From positions 248,001 through 312,000 of the forward strand of contig NBBA01000017.1 of NCBI GenBank assembly GCA_002794785.1: a stretch of DNA of 64,000 bases. The letters run 5' to 3'. This DNA is from Coniferiporia sulphurascens (lineage: Eukaryota > Basidiomycota > Agaricomycetes > Hymenochaetales > Hymenochaetaceae). The translations under genes and the position numbers were made by a program. The notes under the pieces are model-generated. The model made no database searches. It had not been told where the DNA came from and saw only the letters and a program-made list of their open reading frames with translations. This document shows, piece after piece, positions 1 to 11,198 of the stretch (the stretch's first letter is position 1; every line of letters starts with the position of its first letter).

Positions 1-2257
1 GTAGCGTACGCTGAAAAAAGCGGGCGCGGTGTACGGTCGTGACGAAAGGCCTCCGTGCGCTCGCTCGCGTTGCGGGTACAAAGCGCAGGGTCCGACGTCG
101 TCCACAAGCCCGAAAAAAGCCAGAAAAAAGGTGCAAGCGGGTGCGAAACGGGAGCGCAGCGTCGTCGGGCAGTGTTGAGACGGTCAAGGCGTGCGGACGC
201 TCGTCGTGTTCGACTGGTTGCCGCCGATTTCGTGTGCGTTGATGGCGACGTCTCAGACGCAGCTCTGTCACTGCCCCCGCACAAGTGACCGTGACGCTTT
301 GTGACCTCTCGCTTTCCCACATTGTGGCGGCCGCGCGACACGCCACAGCCCTGTGGACGCAGCGCCTGAACTAGCTGAAGCCGCGCTGCAGAGGAAAAGG
401 CCACACAAAAAAACAAGAGGCAGCGCGGAAGGCAGGGGGAGGGACACGGTGGGTTGGAGCAGACGGAGATTAAGAGATGAGAGGGTCGAAAGGGAAGTGA
501 GCAATGCCGTTTCATGAGCGAGGGGGCTGGGCAGGGCCCGTCCGAGTCGCTGCCGTCTGCCGTCTGCCCCGTATCTCCGGCACCTGGCGACACTCGCAGC
601 GTGATGGAAATTCGCGGGAGTGTTCAGGCGTTCGGCTTGCGTATAAGTAATAAAAATAATCGTAATTATGGAATGTCCGGGTCGTGGCAGCGTCGTCATC
701 CACCGCCTATCTGCGTCCTAGCCTCCTTCTCTCTCTTCTTCCAGAACATCTTCTAGATCTCGCCCCTCCGTTTCAGTGATACCGCCCTCACCCTTAAGCT
801 TCTCCCATACTAATCTACCTTTGCCTGCTTTTGTAGCTAATTTACCTCTTTGATATCCATTTTATTTCTCCCCGCGGCACTGTCCGGCGCACCCATTTAT
901 CTCTATATTTATCACCCGCTCGCAATCACCTGAGGCGCATGTGCCTTGATCCCAGATCGAGCTCTTTAAAAAAAAAAAGCCTTTCGGACATCCAGGTGCC
1001 CATGAGCACGTGCGGCACCGGCTCGGTGACGCATACTGCGCTCAGCTCCAAAGCACCTGAAACTTGAATTTGAACAGCAACAAAAATCGAATGCGATCAT
1101 GGAAACGAGGATCCGGTACCTCATCGATAGTAAAAGCCAGAAAAAAAGGATAAAATAGACCGTGCAGATCCTTCAAGACTGCCGACATATCTGCGCACAT
1201 CCCTTCCCCTCCTTCCTGCTAATCATTCCAGAGCCGGAGGTCCATTTCGAAGGTCAACAGGCAGCCGAAGAGTAGCGCCCCACACACCAGGACGAACGCA
1301 GTTTAGTTACGAGTAAAGCAAGGAAGCTGCTTTTCAGTCTTGACAGTGAAGTCCAATGGAAGCCGACATGGAGGTCGTCGTCTCTGTCGCTTCGCCTTCT
1401 GGGCCTATCTCTAAAGTCCCTCCTTGAAACGATAATTTCCAAACGTCGACCTTTATGCAGACGGGCCAATCAGATCCGCCACATCTACGCGAGGCATCGG
1501 AACGTCGGAGTCGAATGCCCGAGCGGATTGAAGGGACGCGACAGAGGCAAAGCAGTAAATTTGGCGCGAGTATCCATCACAAGACCAAGCCCATCATCAT
1601 GACGCATCGAGCATGGCGGGCGCATCGTTTCAAGATTTCCGTGAAATGTGAGAGCCAGCCTTCCAGTAAAACGGTCCGCTCGCGCGTGTATATCCTCCCC
1701 TTCGTCTGCCGCCATTTGGGGGATCATAGAGCGAACATACTCTCGTCTGACGGTATCGTAAGTGGTAGTGGGTATACCTCCGGGTCCAGACTGGGGAAAG
1801 GGGCGCCCTGGATGTAAGGGGGATTGCGTCGCCCTGAGATACAACTGGATGTTTATAAATGACGGAGATGGTCGTGTGACTCGTTGACTGCCTGAAAGGA
1901 CCCAGGCTCACGAAGGGCCTCGGCAGTAGAACAGCGCCTGAGCTCAGCGGTAGAAGACGGAAGCCAGAATGCCATTCCGGCGAAGAAGGGTCGGGCGAGA
2001 CTTGCGTCACAAAGCACACTGACACCGGGAGAACGGCACCGCATCCAGCACATGGCACTTTACGTGGCGAAGGCGACGGTGCGAAAATCAGAGACGGACC
2101 GTATCAACTTTATTAAGCTTCGACCAGCAGGAACGGATGGGGGGATTTAAATGCCGCGAATTTACGCTTCATGCGTTCCCGCGTGCAGTATCAGGTGGTG
2201 GTGGTGATGGGGTACGAAAGATAGAAAAACGAGGCAAAAAGTGCGGTGATAAACACT
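1..2257. other. Left-edge region without a supported gene
   Basis: No reading frame here shows a recognisable domain or a convincing splice-joined frame. The stretch around 700-900 is pyrimidine-rich (runs of CTCTCTTC) and there is an A-run near 966-977, as in promoter or UTR DNA of compact fungal genes. Two overlapping minus-strand frames between about 1485 and 2058 are open but carry no motif and disagree with each other, so they are not called. The region may hold the flank of a gene lying outside the window. Confidence 0.5.
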
Positions 2258-3132
2258 CTATGATGTTTCCATCTCCATCGGCGTCGCCTTTCGGCTGGGA
2301 ATATCAGTTTTCAAAACGCGGGTGGTTTTGCTCTTCGGGGCTGGGGCTAGAAATTGCATCGTTACATTGTTTAATTTGAATGTAAACAATTGGTAATTAA
2401 TAACTCAAACCCGGATTTAAGGAGAGTTGCACGTACCGTTGGTGTTCTCTGTCAAGTAGAAGCGACGGAGGAGCATGATGGCTGCCTCGCGACCGTATCC
2501 GCCAATAGCTTTGTACGCAGGGTGCCTAGGATGTTTCACACTACAAGAAGGGAGCGTTGACCAATTAATACCGTAACCACTGCAAATGAAATACGAAAAT
2601 TTATTAGTAAATGCGACATACGCGCTGTTAGCGCCTAGTACGCTCCCGCAGCCGCCAAAGCGCTCATTCTCGCAGCCGAAGTAGACTGCGCCGATGCCCA
2701 TCTGGCGCAATGCAGACGCACACATGATGCACGGCTCGACAGTCACATAGAGCGTTGTGCTGCGCAGTGGGTGTTCTATTGTGGCGGGTGTGAGAGTGCG
2801 ATCTGCGAGGATGGCGTCGATTGCCTCGAGCTCAGCGTGGCGTGTTGCCTGTGCATTGATGGATGTGATTAATGGGTCATATAAATACTCTCTCCGGAGC
2901 GAACCCACATTCCGTAGCTCATTTGTTCTGTTGCGAGCGCGAGCAATAATGACACCGTCGCGTACGAAAACGCAGCCGACGGGAACCTCACGCGCAGACA
3001 TCGCCTCCTCGGCCTTTGCAAGATAAGCATCTACGAGTTTCGGTAATCCAAGATTGCGCGCACCATGATCTGTGCCTCTGCCATCCATTTCTCGTGCACG
3101 CTTGCTTCGGCGGGTGTGGCGGCCTCGAACAT
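2258..3132 (-). CDS. TAD2: tRNA-specific adenosine-34 deaminase catalytic subunit (ADAT2/TAD2)
   Basis: Converts adenosine 34 to inosine in tRNA anticodons, normally as a TAD2-TAD3 heterodimer. Exons on the minus strand are 3132-3064, 3013-2909, 2848-2622, 2540-2437 and 2346-2258, giving 197 residues. The cytidine/deoxycytidylate deaminase fold is clear: zinc ligand His62 with catalytic Glu64 (HAE), then PCxxC with Cys98 and Cys101. The family's C-terminal FYLTENTN motif is present. The start at 3132 joins HEKWMAEAQIM to AEEAMSAREVPVG across a 50-nt intron. The next ATG downstream would lose this helix. The last exon was found by splicing at a GTACGT donor inside what otherwise reads as a short extension to a stop, and it restores the family's NAPAPKSKTTRVLKT-like tail. 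It shares a 241-bp divergent promoter with the MTP18 gene. Confidence 0.93.
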
Positions 3133-3373
3133 CGGGGATAGTGTAAGATGAAGTGTACTTGCGTCAGCGTCTGAGTCGGCGGCCGCGCCCGCCCGCGTCA
3201 TCCCCCCGGCAGTGCCGCTCGGCGTCGGACGTCCGACGAGCAGGATTTTTATCAGATAAAAAGCCCGGCTCGGGATTTCCCACGCCAATTTCCCCCTGGA
3301 AATCCCAACGCTCGACTTCAACTGGATGGTATTCGCGGTATCGCTACCAGGCGCGTCTAGGCAGCCACTTAAC

Positions 3374-4159
3374 ATGCAGGCCAAGGACGAGCTCAACACG
3401 CTCGCCGACGAGAACGCTGACTCGACGGACTCGGACGTGCGCTACCTCGGCTACTTCAGCCGCCTGCGCACGGCGCTGAGGAGCGCGCACCGTTACGTCG
3501 CCTATGTACGCCGTCCCAGCAACTTGTTTAATATCGATTTTAATGCTAACGTGTACACGGAGCAGACAAGCGACATTGGCGAGGCATTTCGGCCCGTTGT
3601 GAGCCCTTGGATTATCACCGCTGCGTATGGTGTCTCCTGGGCTTATCTCGCTGGGTCCGCTGCTCCTTCATTCCTGTACAATACGTGTATTTACTGACGT
3701 CAAACTAAATTTAGTGATGTCGGCTTCGAAACTTGGAAAGCGAAGCGTCGCGGACCGACTCCTCTCGAGGCACACACGTTCTCTGAAGAGCAGAGGCTCG
3801 GTCTTGTTGCCGCTAAGCGCGGCATTTTCCAGGCTGTCGCCTCGATGTGCGTTTTTACCTCGTCTCATATTCGTCTAGCTTTGACATTGAACTCTTTATG
3901 ACTGTTCAGGGCCCTTCCAGCGTTTACAATCCATACTATCGTAAAGCGGTCCGCGAGCCCATTCAAGCGCGTGGTCAACCCTCGCATACGCGCCTGGGGC
4001 CCCACGCTTACTGGACTCGCCGTCGTACCTCTGTTACCTTATCTTTTCGACGCGCCCGTCGAGCACGCCACCGACGCTATCTTTGAATGGCTCGAGCATA
4101 AACTGTACGAGCGTCGTGCTGCCGAGAAGCGCATTAGCGCCGACAAGAAGGAGCTGTGA
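3374..4159 (+). CDS. MTP18: Mitochondrial fission process protein 1 (MTP18/MTFP1) family
   Basis: Mitochondrial inner-membrane protein; animal members influence fission and inner-membrane integrity, and the fungal role is less studied. Exons 3374-3505, 3566-3654, 3715-3846 and 3910-4159 give 200 residues, the usual family length. Visible motifs are RYLGYFSRLRTALRSAHRY near the N-terminus, then TSDIGEAFRPVVSPWIITAAYGVSWAYLAGD, and a later ALPAFTIHTIV / GPTLTGLAVVPLLPYLFD pair of hydrophobic segments, ending in a basic tail. All three introns are 60-63 nt and phase-consistent. The start ATG at 3374 is the first one leading into the conserved frame; an upstream in-frame ATG at 3326 lies in likely 5' UTR. 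The gene is divergent from TAD2 and convergent with GCD2. Confidence 0.88.
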
Positions 4160-4458
4160 ACGCCTTACTTTTGACGACACTTTAAAAGCCGGACCGCCCT
4201 AATTCTGACTAATTGCGCTGCTATTGTAGAGACGAATGGATCGCCACCCTTTTTTCTATCTCTACACATCTATACATATACTAGACGACAATACCATACG
4301 TACATGCTACCCAGTAGATTCCTCTTTTTTCTTTCCATAGCGTAGATAGCGACGGGGACAGCGTAGCATAGTTGCTATTCGTACAGTTCCACTTTTTAAA
4401 TGCCAGTGTATAGGTAGACCTGACTGGGACTACAATTTTGAGGCTAAGCCACAATCCC

Positions 4459-6178
4459 TTAGACCGTCTGCCGACCAAGTGTGATCGGGATTGAGCTGAT
4501 CGAGTTCGGGGGGATGATGCCCACTTCCGTTACAACGGCAGTGATATTCGTAGGCGGTGTAAGGTCGTATAGTGGGTTTAGGATCTCGAGGTTCGGCTGC
4601 GGCTCCAGTGTAAGTGAGCTGCGCGGGATCACGGATGGGAAGGAGTTGAACAAGTCGCCTGTGGGGGCTATTCGTTCAGGTCCGCCGTCAGTATAATTTT
4701 CGTCCCTATTGCAAGGAGGCAAAGAAAGAGGGACGTACCGAGCTCGTTCTTAGTGAAGCCATCGAGGGCGACACCCTCGGCGAATTTGTATGTCTCGCAG
4801 CATACGAGCACGGGTACGTTGTGTGTACGCGCCATGAGCGCGACAAGGGCGGTACCGGCACGTGCGTATACGGCTCCATTCGCATGCAGCGAGTGTGCGC
4901 CGAGCAAGACTGTACTTGCCTCCGTAATAACTGAGCCGAGTGCAGGTAAGAAGAGGTATGTGCACGGTATGCCTGCGGCAGCGAGCACAGAGAGGAGATG
5001 TTTGCCTAGAATTACGGCTAGGTCGGCTATCGTACAAATAGGATGGCGCAGGAAAAAATACCTTCGAGCACCGGCCGCGAATCGACGACGATGACCGATA
5101 TTCGCTTTCCATCTTCATGCGCACCAAGGATAACCTTTTCTACGACGGATGACCTAGAAAGGACGTGGCATATTGTTGGATTTGGAGGTGATGAATAAAG
5201 AAAATAATTCACATACCTTGCGAAAGTGAGAATAACATCACCGTCTTTTATTTTTTGGACTGCAGTGTCCTGAATAACCTGGTCTGCGATAATAATCCGA
5301 TCTCGGATGTAATTATCGATTTTATGACACAGGAGATCCTTGGCCTATAATTCAAAAGTCAACCATTCAGTCAAATGTAAAATCCAGAGTAAATGGCGCA
5401 TACATCCTGCTCCGGCATGTCTATGTCAGAGTCGCTGATTTCAAGTTTTAACTGGCGGATAGCGTTTCCCATGGTCACGGCCATAGGCCTCGCAGACACT
5501 AAGTGATTGATCTGTGGATTGAGATGGGTCATGAGGTGGCGGGAGAGTGTGGTATTGGGTGGCGTAGTGTAGTCTTGGATGACCTGAGAACCTCACATTC
5601 AGACAAGCATAGTTCTGCGCGACGCGGACACGTACAGTTTTGAAAGTAGTCAGTGTTGCAATACATCGCGCGTTGGCGCCTGTGATTTTGAAACCAGAAA
5701 ATTGTAGTCCGAGACGTATAATCGCAGGATGGATTTCGCCTTTAACACTGGCCGGTGCGCGCGGCAAACCGAAATGCGAGAAGATGCGTAATCCGCGCGT
5801 CTGTTCCTCGCTGCCATACGCAGCTTCACGCGCGTCCCTTCCCGTACGCCCCGGTGTATCACCAGCCGCATTACCGCCTCCACTACCTGCTAGTCGCCTT
5901 GGTGTTCCTGGTATACCAGTAGGCGCGCCTTGAGCTGTCGACAAGCTGGGCCTCCTTCCGGCTTTCCCCTTCGCGCCAGGCTTCTCACCGGCCGCGGTCG
6001 CGGCAGCCTTCGCTGCGCGTTGCTGCTCCTGCAGCGCCCGCCGTTCGGCCTTTGTCATTTGCTTGGGATTCTTCTTATCGGGTATCTGCCCTGGCGAATT
6101 GCTGCCGCTCGGCTGCGGCACAGTGCCGGGCGCACTGGACGTGGTGACTCGGGTCGAGTCAGACCTTGGTGAGGCCAT
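4459..6178 (-). CDS. GCD2: Translation initiation factor eIF2B subunit delta
   Basis: Regulatory subunit of eIF2B, the guanine-nucleotide exchange factor for eIF2, acting in the cytosol. Exons on the minus strand are 6178-5636, 5583-5404, 5344-5217, 5153-5062, 5005-4739 and 4658-4459, giving 469 residues. The first ~130 residues are low-complexity and basic ([19 protein letters not shown]), as in other delta subunits. The Rossmann-like C-terminal half is well conserved: [47 protein letters not shown], and [24 protein letters not shown] followed by [22 protein letters not shown]. The last intron (4659-4738) was chosen because it yields NELGD, the family sequence; a 33-nt alternative breaks the frame. 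It is divergent from RAT1 across 415 bp. Confidence 0.94.
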
Positions 6179-6593
6179 GCGACTGGAATAATTTTACGAA
6201 AACGGCAGGCTTTACAGAATGGGTCACGACGCAGATAACTTAAGAGAAAATACACACAAAGCAAGACAAGAAAGCAATGTTAAGCAGTAAGACGTTCGCG
6301 AAAACGAGCAGACGAACGCTGAGATGAAGTTCTTAGGGCTCTGTAGTGACTCATAGTGTACATATGCGCCCCTCCGAATGCAGAAATGTACTGCGTATGT
6401 AAGCAAACAGTAGGTCGTGCGAAAGCGATGCGTCCGCCGCGGAGCAACATAAGCACTCTCTCGACGACATCCAAGTGCTGCCGTCATTCTCTCTCTTCTG
6501 GTCACGACACTCGATCGTTACGCCGCATAACGTCCAGGTTTCTATATTATAATATTTACATTATATCTTTAGGACGAAGCTACATATCCAGCT
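6179..6593. promoter_or_regulatory. Divergent GCD2/RAT1 intergenic promoter region
   Basis: A 415-bp interval between two divergently transcribed genes, so it must hold both promoters and 5' UTRs. An AT-rich patch at about 6541-6570 lies just before the RAT1 start. No consensus TATA box stands out. Confidence 0.5.
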
Positions 6594-9500
6594 ATGGTTC
6601 GCAAGCTTCTCGTCGAGTTTTCCTTCGTGCTGACACATTATTGTACGTGTAGGGTGTCCCCGCTCTCTTCAGATGGCTCAGCAAGAAATATCCTAAAATC
6701 AGTGCGTACTTGGTTTACTCTCGCTCTTCCCAAATTTAAACTGAGCCCGCCCGCAGTCCTACCCGTTATTGAAGAGGAAGAAGGGAAAGTTGCCGACCAA
6801 GATGGAAACGAAATTGCGATACCCGTAAATTTTGACGACCCTAATCCTAACGGTACAGAATTCGATAATTTGTATTTGGACATGAACGGTATTGTGGGTT
6901 GTTCGCAGTTCAATGTTAGAATTTCTGTTGAATTATTATCCAGGTGCATCCGTGTACACATCCGGAGGGGAGGCCGGCACCCGAAACCGAGGAGGAGATG
7001 ATGGTCGAGGTGTTTAAATACACGGAACGAGTGGTGAATATGGTTCGGCCTAGGAAGCTGTTATTAATGGCAATCGGTGCGTTCGTTCGTTTGCTTGCCC
7101 GTAATATGAATCTATATCCCGCCATAGATGGTGTCGCCCCTCGTGCGAAAATGAATCAACAGCGGTCTCGCCGATTTCGGTCTGCTCAAGAGGCGAAGGA
7201 GAAAGAAGAAGCTCGAAAAGAGTCTCTTCTATTGTGGGAGTGTGCGTTTTGCTTTTACTTTTGTTTAAATAATGATATTAAAATAACTCTTTTCAGCGAT
7301 GGGAAAGACTGTCTCGGATGAAACGCGGAACCAGACTGCTTGGGACTCGAATGCGATTACACCAGGTACTCCGTTTATGGACCTTCTTGCCCAATCATTG
7401 CGATATTGGGTTGTTCAGAAGATGAATAAAGACCCGAGCTGGAAGCAGCTCGAAGTCATTATTTCAGATGCCAGTGTTCCAGGGGAGGGTGAACACAAGA
7501 TTATGGACTTCATTCGTAGACAGCGTACAAATCCTGGACATGATCCCAATACCCGTCACGTAATTTATGGGTTGGTGAGTGGAGACACGTTTCCGATTAC
7601 TCGTACATTGCTCATTCGCCCCGTTCTGATAGGATGCGGATCTTATCATGCTATCTCTCGCTACCCATGAGCCCCATTTCCGCGTTCTTCGTGAGGATGT
7701 ATTCTTCCAAGATACTAGTCCAACAGCTTGTCGTATATGCGGCCAAGAAGGACATTATGCTGCCCAATGTACCGGCGAAAAGAAGATAAAGGCTGATGAG
7801 CACGATACAAAAAATGCACCCGTCACAAAGAAGCCATTCATTTTCCTCGACGTCTCTATTCTCCGAGAGTATCTCGAAATCGAGCTCGACGTCCCACACT
7901 CCCCGTTTCCGTTTGATCTTGAGCGTGCTATCGATGACTGGGTTCTTCTCATCTTCTTTGTCGGAAACGATTTCCTGCCACATCTTCCTTCACTCGAGGT
8001 TCGTGAGGGCGCCATCGACACACTGCTTAAAATCTGGAAAGACGAGTTGCCACGAATGGGCGGCTATCTGACGAATCATGGTAGTCTTGAGTACGAGCGT
8101 GCACAGATTATCCTTGAGGGACTCGCCAAGCGTGAGGATGAGATTTTTAGGCGTAGACGCGAAGGTCCGCCAAAGCTGCTTGATTGATTCTTTTAAGATT
8201 ATCCATATATCTGAATCTTGTATAACCTTTTGTAGCCGAAGAAAGGCAGGACCAGAACGCGAAGCGGCGTAAACTGGAGGCCAACGCGCGCAATAACCCG
8301 AGCGCGCTCGTGATCGGGGAGGCCATGGTGTCTGTCAAGCCCTCTGTGGCTTTACAGCTTTCCGCCGCCCCGACTGCTCCTCCTGGTCCTCCCACGCCAC
8401 ATGGCTTGCCTCCTCGCCCGAGCTTTGATAGCTTTGAAACCGCCGCGAATGCGTTAGGTTTCGGCGCACCAGCACCTGTGCAGGTCGATGCGAAGGCCGC
8501 CGCTGTTGCCGCTATCACGGGTACTAACAGCGATTGGGTCGCAAATAGACGACAGATTCGCATGGCGAATCTAAGCGCAGCGGAAATGTTGAAAGCAGAG
8601 ATGATGAGCGCAGTGCCAGTCAACCCTGCGGCGCGGAAGAAGCATGCTGCTCAGATGAAAGCTGCCGCGGCGAAAATAGAGCCTTCGTCTGTATCAGCGT
8701 CCCCGGCTCCGTCAGAGCCAACATTAGTCGAGTCCCAGTCCATCACTGCCGAGGGAACTTCCCTCGAGTCAAGCGAGGAACCTGAAGTCCCAACACTTGC
8801 ACCCGAAGGCAACCAACTCAATGAGCCTATTGCTCCGGTTGGGGAAGCGGACGCCAGCGTAATTGAAGCCTCGCCTCAGGGGGTCAAACGCAAGGCTGAC
8901 GAAGTTGAGGACGAAGCCGAGGATGATGACTCTGGGCTTGGACCTGATGACGAGGAAGAGGACGTACCCGCAGATAAGAGCGTTGCTTTGACTTTGAAGG
9001 TTAATCCCGATGGCTCAGTGGAGCAAGAGGATCTAGTCAAGTGAGATGATTCAACAAGCTTAATCGACTGTAATGCAACGAAAGCGACTAATTTTTTCTT
9101 CTACAGGTTGTGGGAGCCTGGCTATAAGGAGCGATACTACAGGCAGAAATTCGGTGTTGAACTCAGTGATACTGAATTTCGTAGAAAGTACGTTTTCCAT
9201 GCATATAGTCAGTCTCGTTGGTCGCTAACGGTGCTATACGTTAAAGGATCACTACGTCTTACGTGGAAGGAATGGCCTGGGTTCTGCAATACTATTATCA
9301 AGGGGTGAGGTTCTTAGGATTGTTAAAAATCAGCTCATGCTCTAACTTAATTGTAGACACCATCTTGGCAGTGGTATTACCCCTATCACTTCGCCCCCTT
9401 CGCGGCGGACTTCGTGGAAGTCTCAAAAATGGACATTAAGTTCACTCCTGGACAACCGTTCAAGCCCTTTGAACAGCTGATGGGCGTATTTCCACCTGCA

Positions 9501-10831
9501 AGGTCAGTGTAAGAGCTTTTTTAAGACTCAATCTGACGCGGCTATTCTACAGTCGTAAACATATCCCCGAGGTTTTCCATAGTTTAATGACCGATGAAGA
9601 GTCTCCGATCCTTGATTTTTACCCCGAGACCTTCATGATCGACATGAACGGGAAGAAAATGTCATGGCAAGGCGTTGCTCTACTGCCGTTTATTGACGAA
9701 AAACGGCTACTGGATGCTATGGCGCCCCGATACTCGGGCCTTTCGGACGATGAGGTCAAGAGGAATAAGTGGGGGAGTAATACTTTGTATGTTGCCGAAG
9801 AACATCCCCTTTATCTCCTATTGGAAAGTCTGTATGGGAAACGGAAAGACGACAAGGTGAGTTATGCCATTGTTGAAGGGCCCCGCTCCGGCTGACCACA
9901 GTTTACGTAGCCTGTCCCAGTTGACCCGAAACAGAGTAAAGGTTTGAACGGAAGTCTACTTCCTGACCCTAACTGCCTCCCCGGTGCGACCTATTACAGT
10001 CCGTTGACTAGTCAGGGTCTTGAAGACATTCCGGGAGACCGATCGCTTGCAGCATTGTATTTCTATCCTAAGCAACTTAAGCCGCACCACTCTGTACTCT
10101 TGTCAGGCGTGCGTCGCCCGCAGCGCGTACTTACTCAGGGGGACTACGACACGGTCCGCCGTGGTGGGCGTGGTCGCGGACGCGATTCGGGCTTCCACGC
10201 GATCAACGGTGGTAGAGATAACGGAAGAAATTCGTCTTACGGCGGGGGGCCTGGATTCGGCGGTCAGCAGTCGTATGGGGGTTATGGATCTGGAGGGGGT
10301 TACAGGGGTAGAGGCGGGTATAATGGAAACGGAAATGGAAATGCACGCGGGAATAGCCAGTATGGAGACCATGGACTTCCTCGTGGGCGAGGTGGGGAAC
10401 GTGGCCGGTCAAGCTACGGTGCTCCTCCCGCGCGCTCGTCCTACCAAGCTCCAGCGGGCGACTACAGTCGTCCGGCGTACACCAACTATCAGGGCGGCGC
10501 TAACAATGGTTACGGCCGGGAGCCGCCTGCACCATCGTATCATGGAAGTCAAGGTGGGTACGGTTACAACAGCCAAGCACCGTCTTATTCGCAGGGCTAC
10601 AACACTGGTTCCAATCCCAGTTATGGCGGAAACCCGCGCGGTGGCTACGGCGGGTACGGTGGCGGCGGTGCCTATGGCGGAGACGGCGGAGGCGCTCCAG
10701 GCCGTAATGATTATGGTGCATATGGTGGGGGAAGCTACGGCGGGGCACCGTATGGAGGATCGGGACGTGGTGCTCCACCCGCCCCGCCGCCCTCTTACGG
10801 AGGACGTGGGCGCGGTTACGGCCGTTATTGA
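6594..10831 (+). CDS. RAT1: 5'-3' exoribonuclease 2 (RAT1/XRN2)
   Basis: Nuclear 5'-to-3' exoribonuclease acting in RNA polymerase II termination and rRNA processing. The 13 exons are 6594-6596, 6653-6701, 6757-6893, 6944-7076, 7128-7241, 7297-7574, 7633-8164, 8236-9040, 9107-9187, 9247-9304, 9357-9502, 9553-9856 and 9911-10831, giving 1186 residues. The N-terminus is the family [17 protein letters not shown], followed by [13 protein letters not shown] and the acidic active-site blocks. A CCHC zinc knuckle typical of XRN2 is present (Cys271, Cys274, His279, Cys284). The C-terminal ~230 residues are Gly/Arg/Tyr-rich with many RGG, RGRG and YGG units, a likely RNA-binding or arginine-methylated tail. 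Exon 1 codes only the start Met, and its donor GTTCGC and the exon 7 donor GTCCGC are weak, so the 5' end is the least certain part. Confidence 0.95.
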
Positions 10832-11198
10832 TTTCTACCATTTATGTGCTGTATTTCCTGTATCTCCTAAATTCAACACGTCATCCTCTTTCATCTGAAA
10901 GACGGAACTTAGCGCGAATGGTGTCCTATCTCCCTATCCCGCCACGATCATAACCATAAAATATAGCGGCATTTTTAGACGTTTACGACCTTCTAGTGAC
11001 ATTATCGTACAAAATACATGAATGAGGCTACGATTTTCCAAATTACAGACATTCAGAGGTACTTCAGCCAGATCTCAATAATATCAATGACAAACAAGGA
11101 AAAATCCTTCCAACACATGTCCGCTGCTCTAAATCATGCCTAGTACGCGTGCGTTCAAAAGCGTTACTCCAATTATAAGCTCGACGGAAAATGTCAGC
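10832..11198. other. Convergent 3' flanks of RAT1 and the 803-residue gene
   Basis: The 367 bp between two stop codons is AT-rich and contains no gene. It holds the 3' UTRs of both genes. No clear poly(A) signal was distinguished. Confidence 0.5.

Noticed and set aside
1485..2058. Overlapping minus-strand open frames of 119 and 142 codons
   Set aside because: Neither frame has a recognisable motif, they exclude each other, and no splice joining improved either one.
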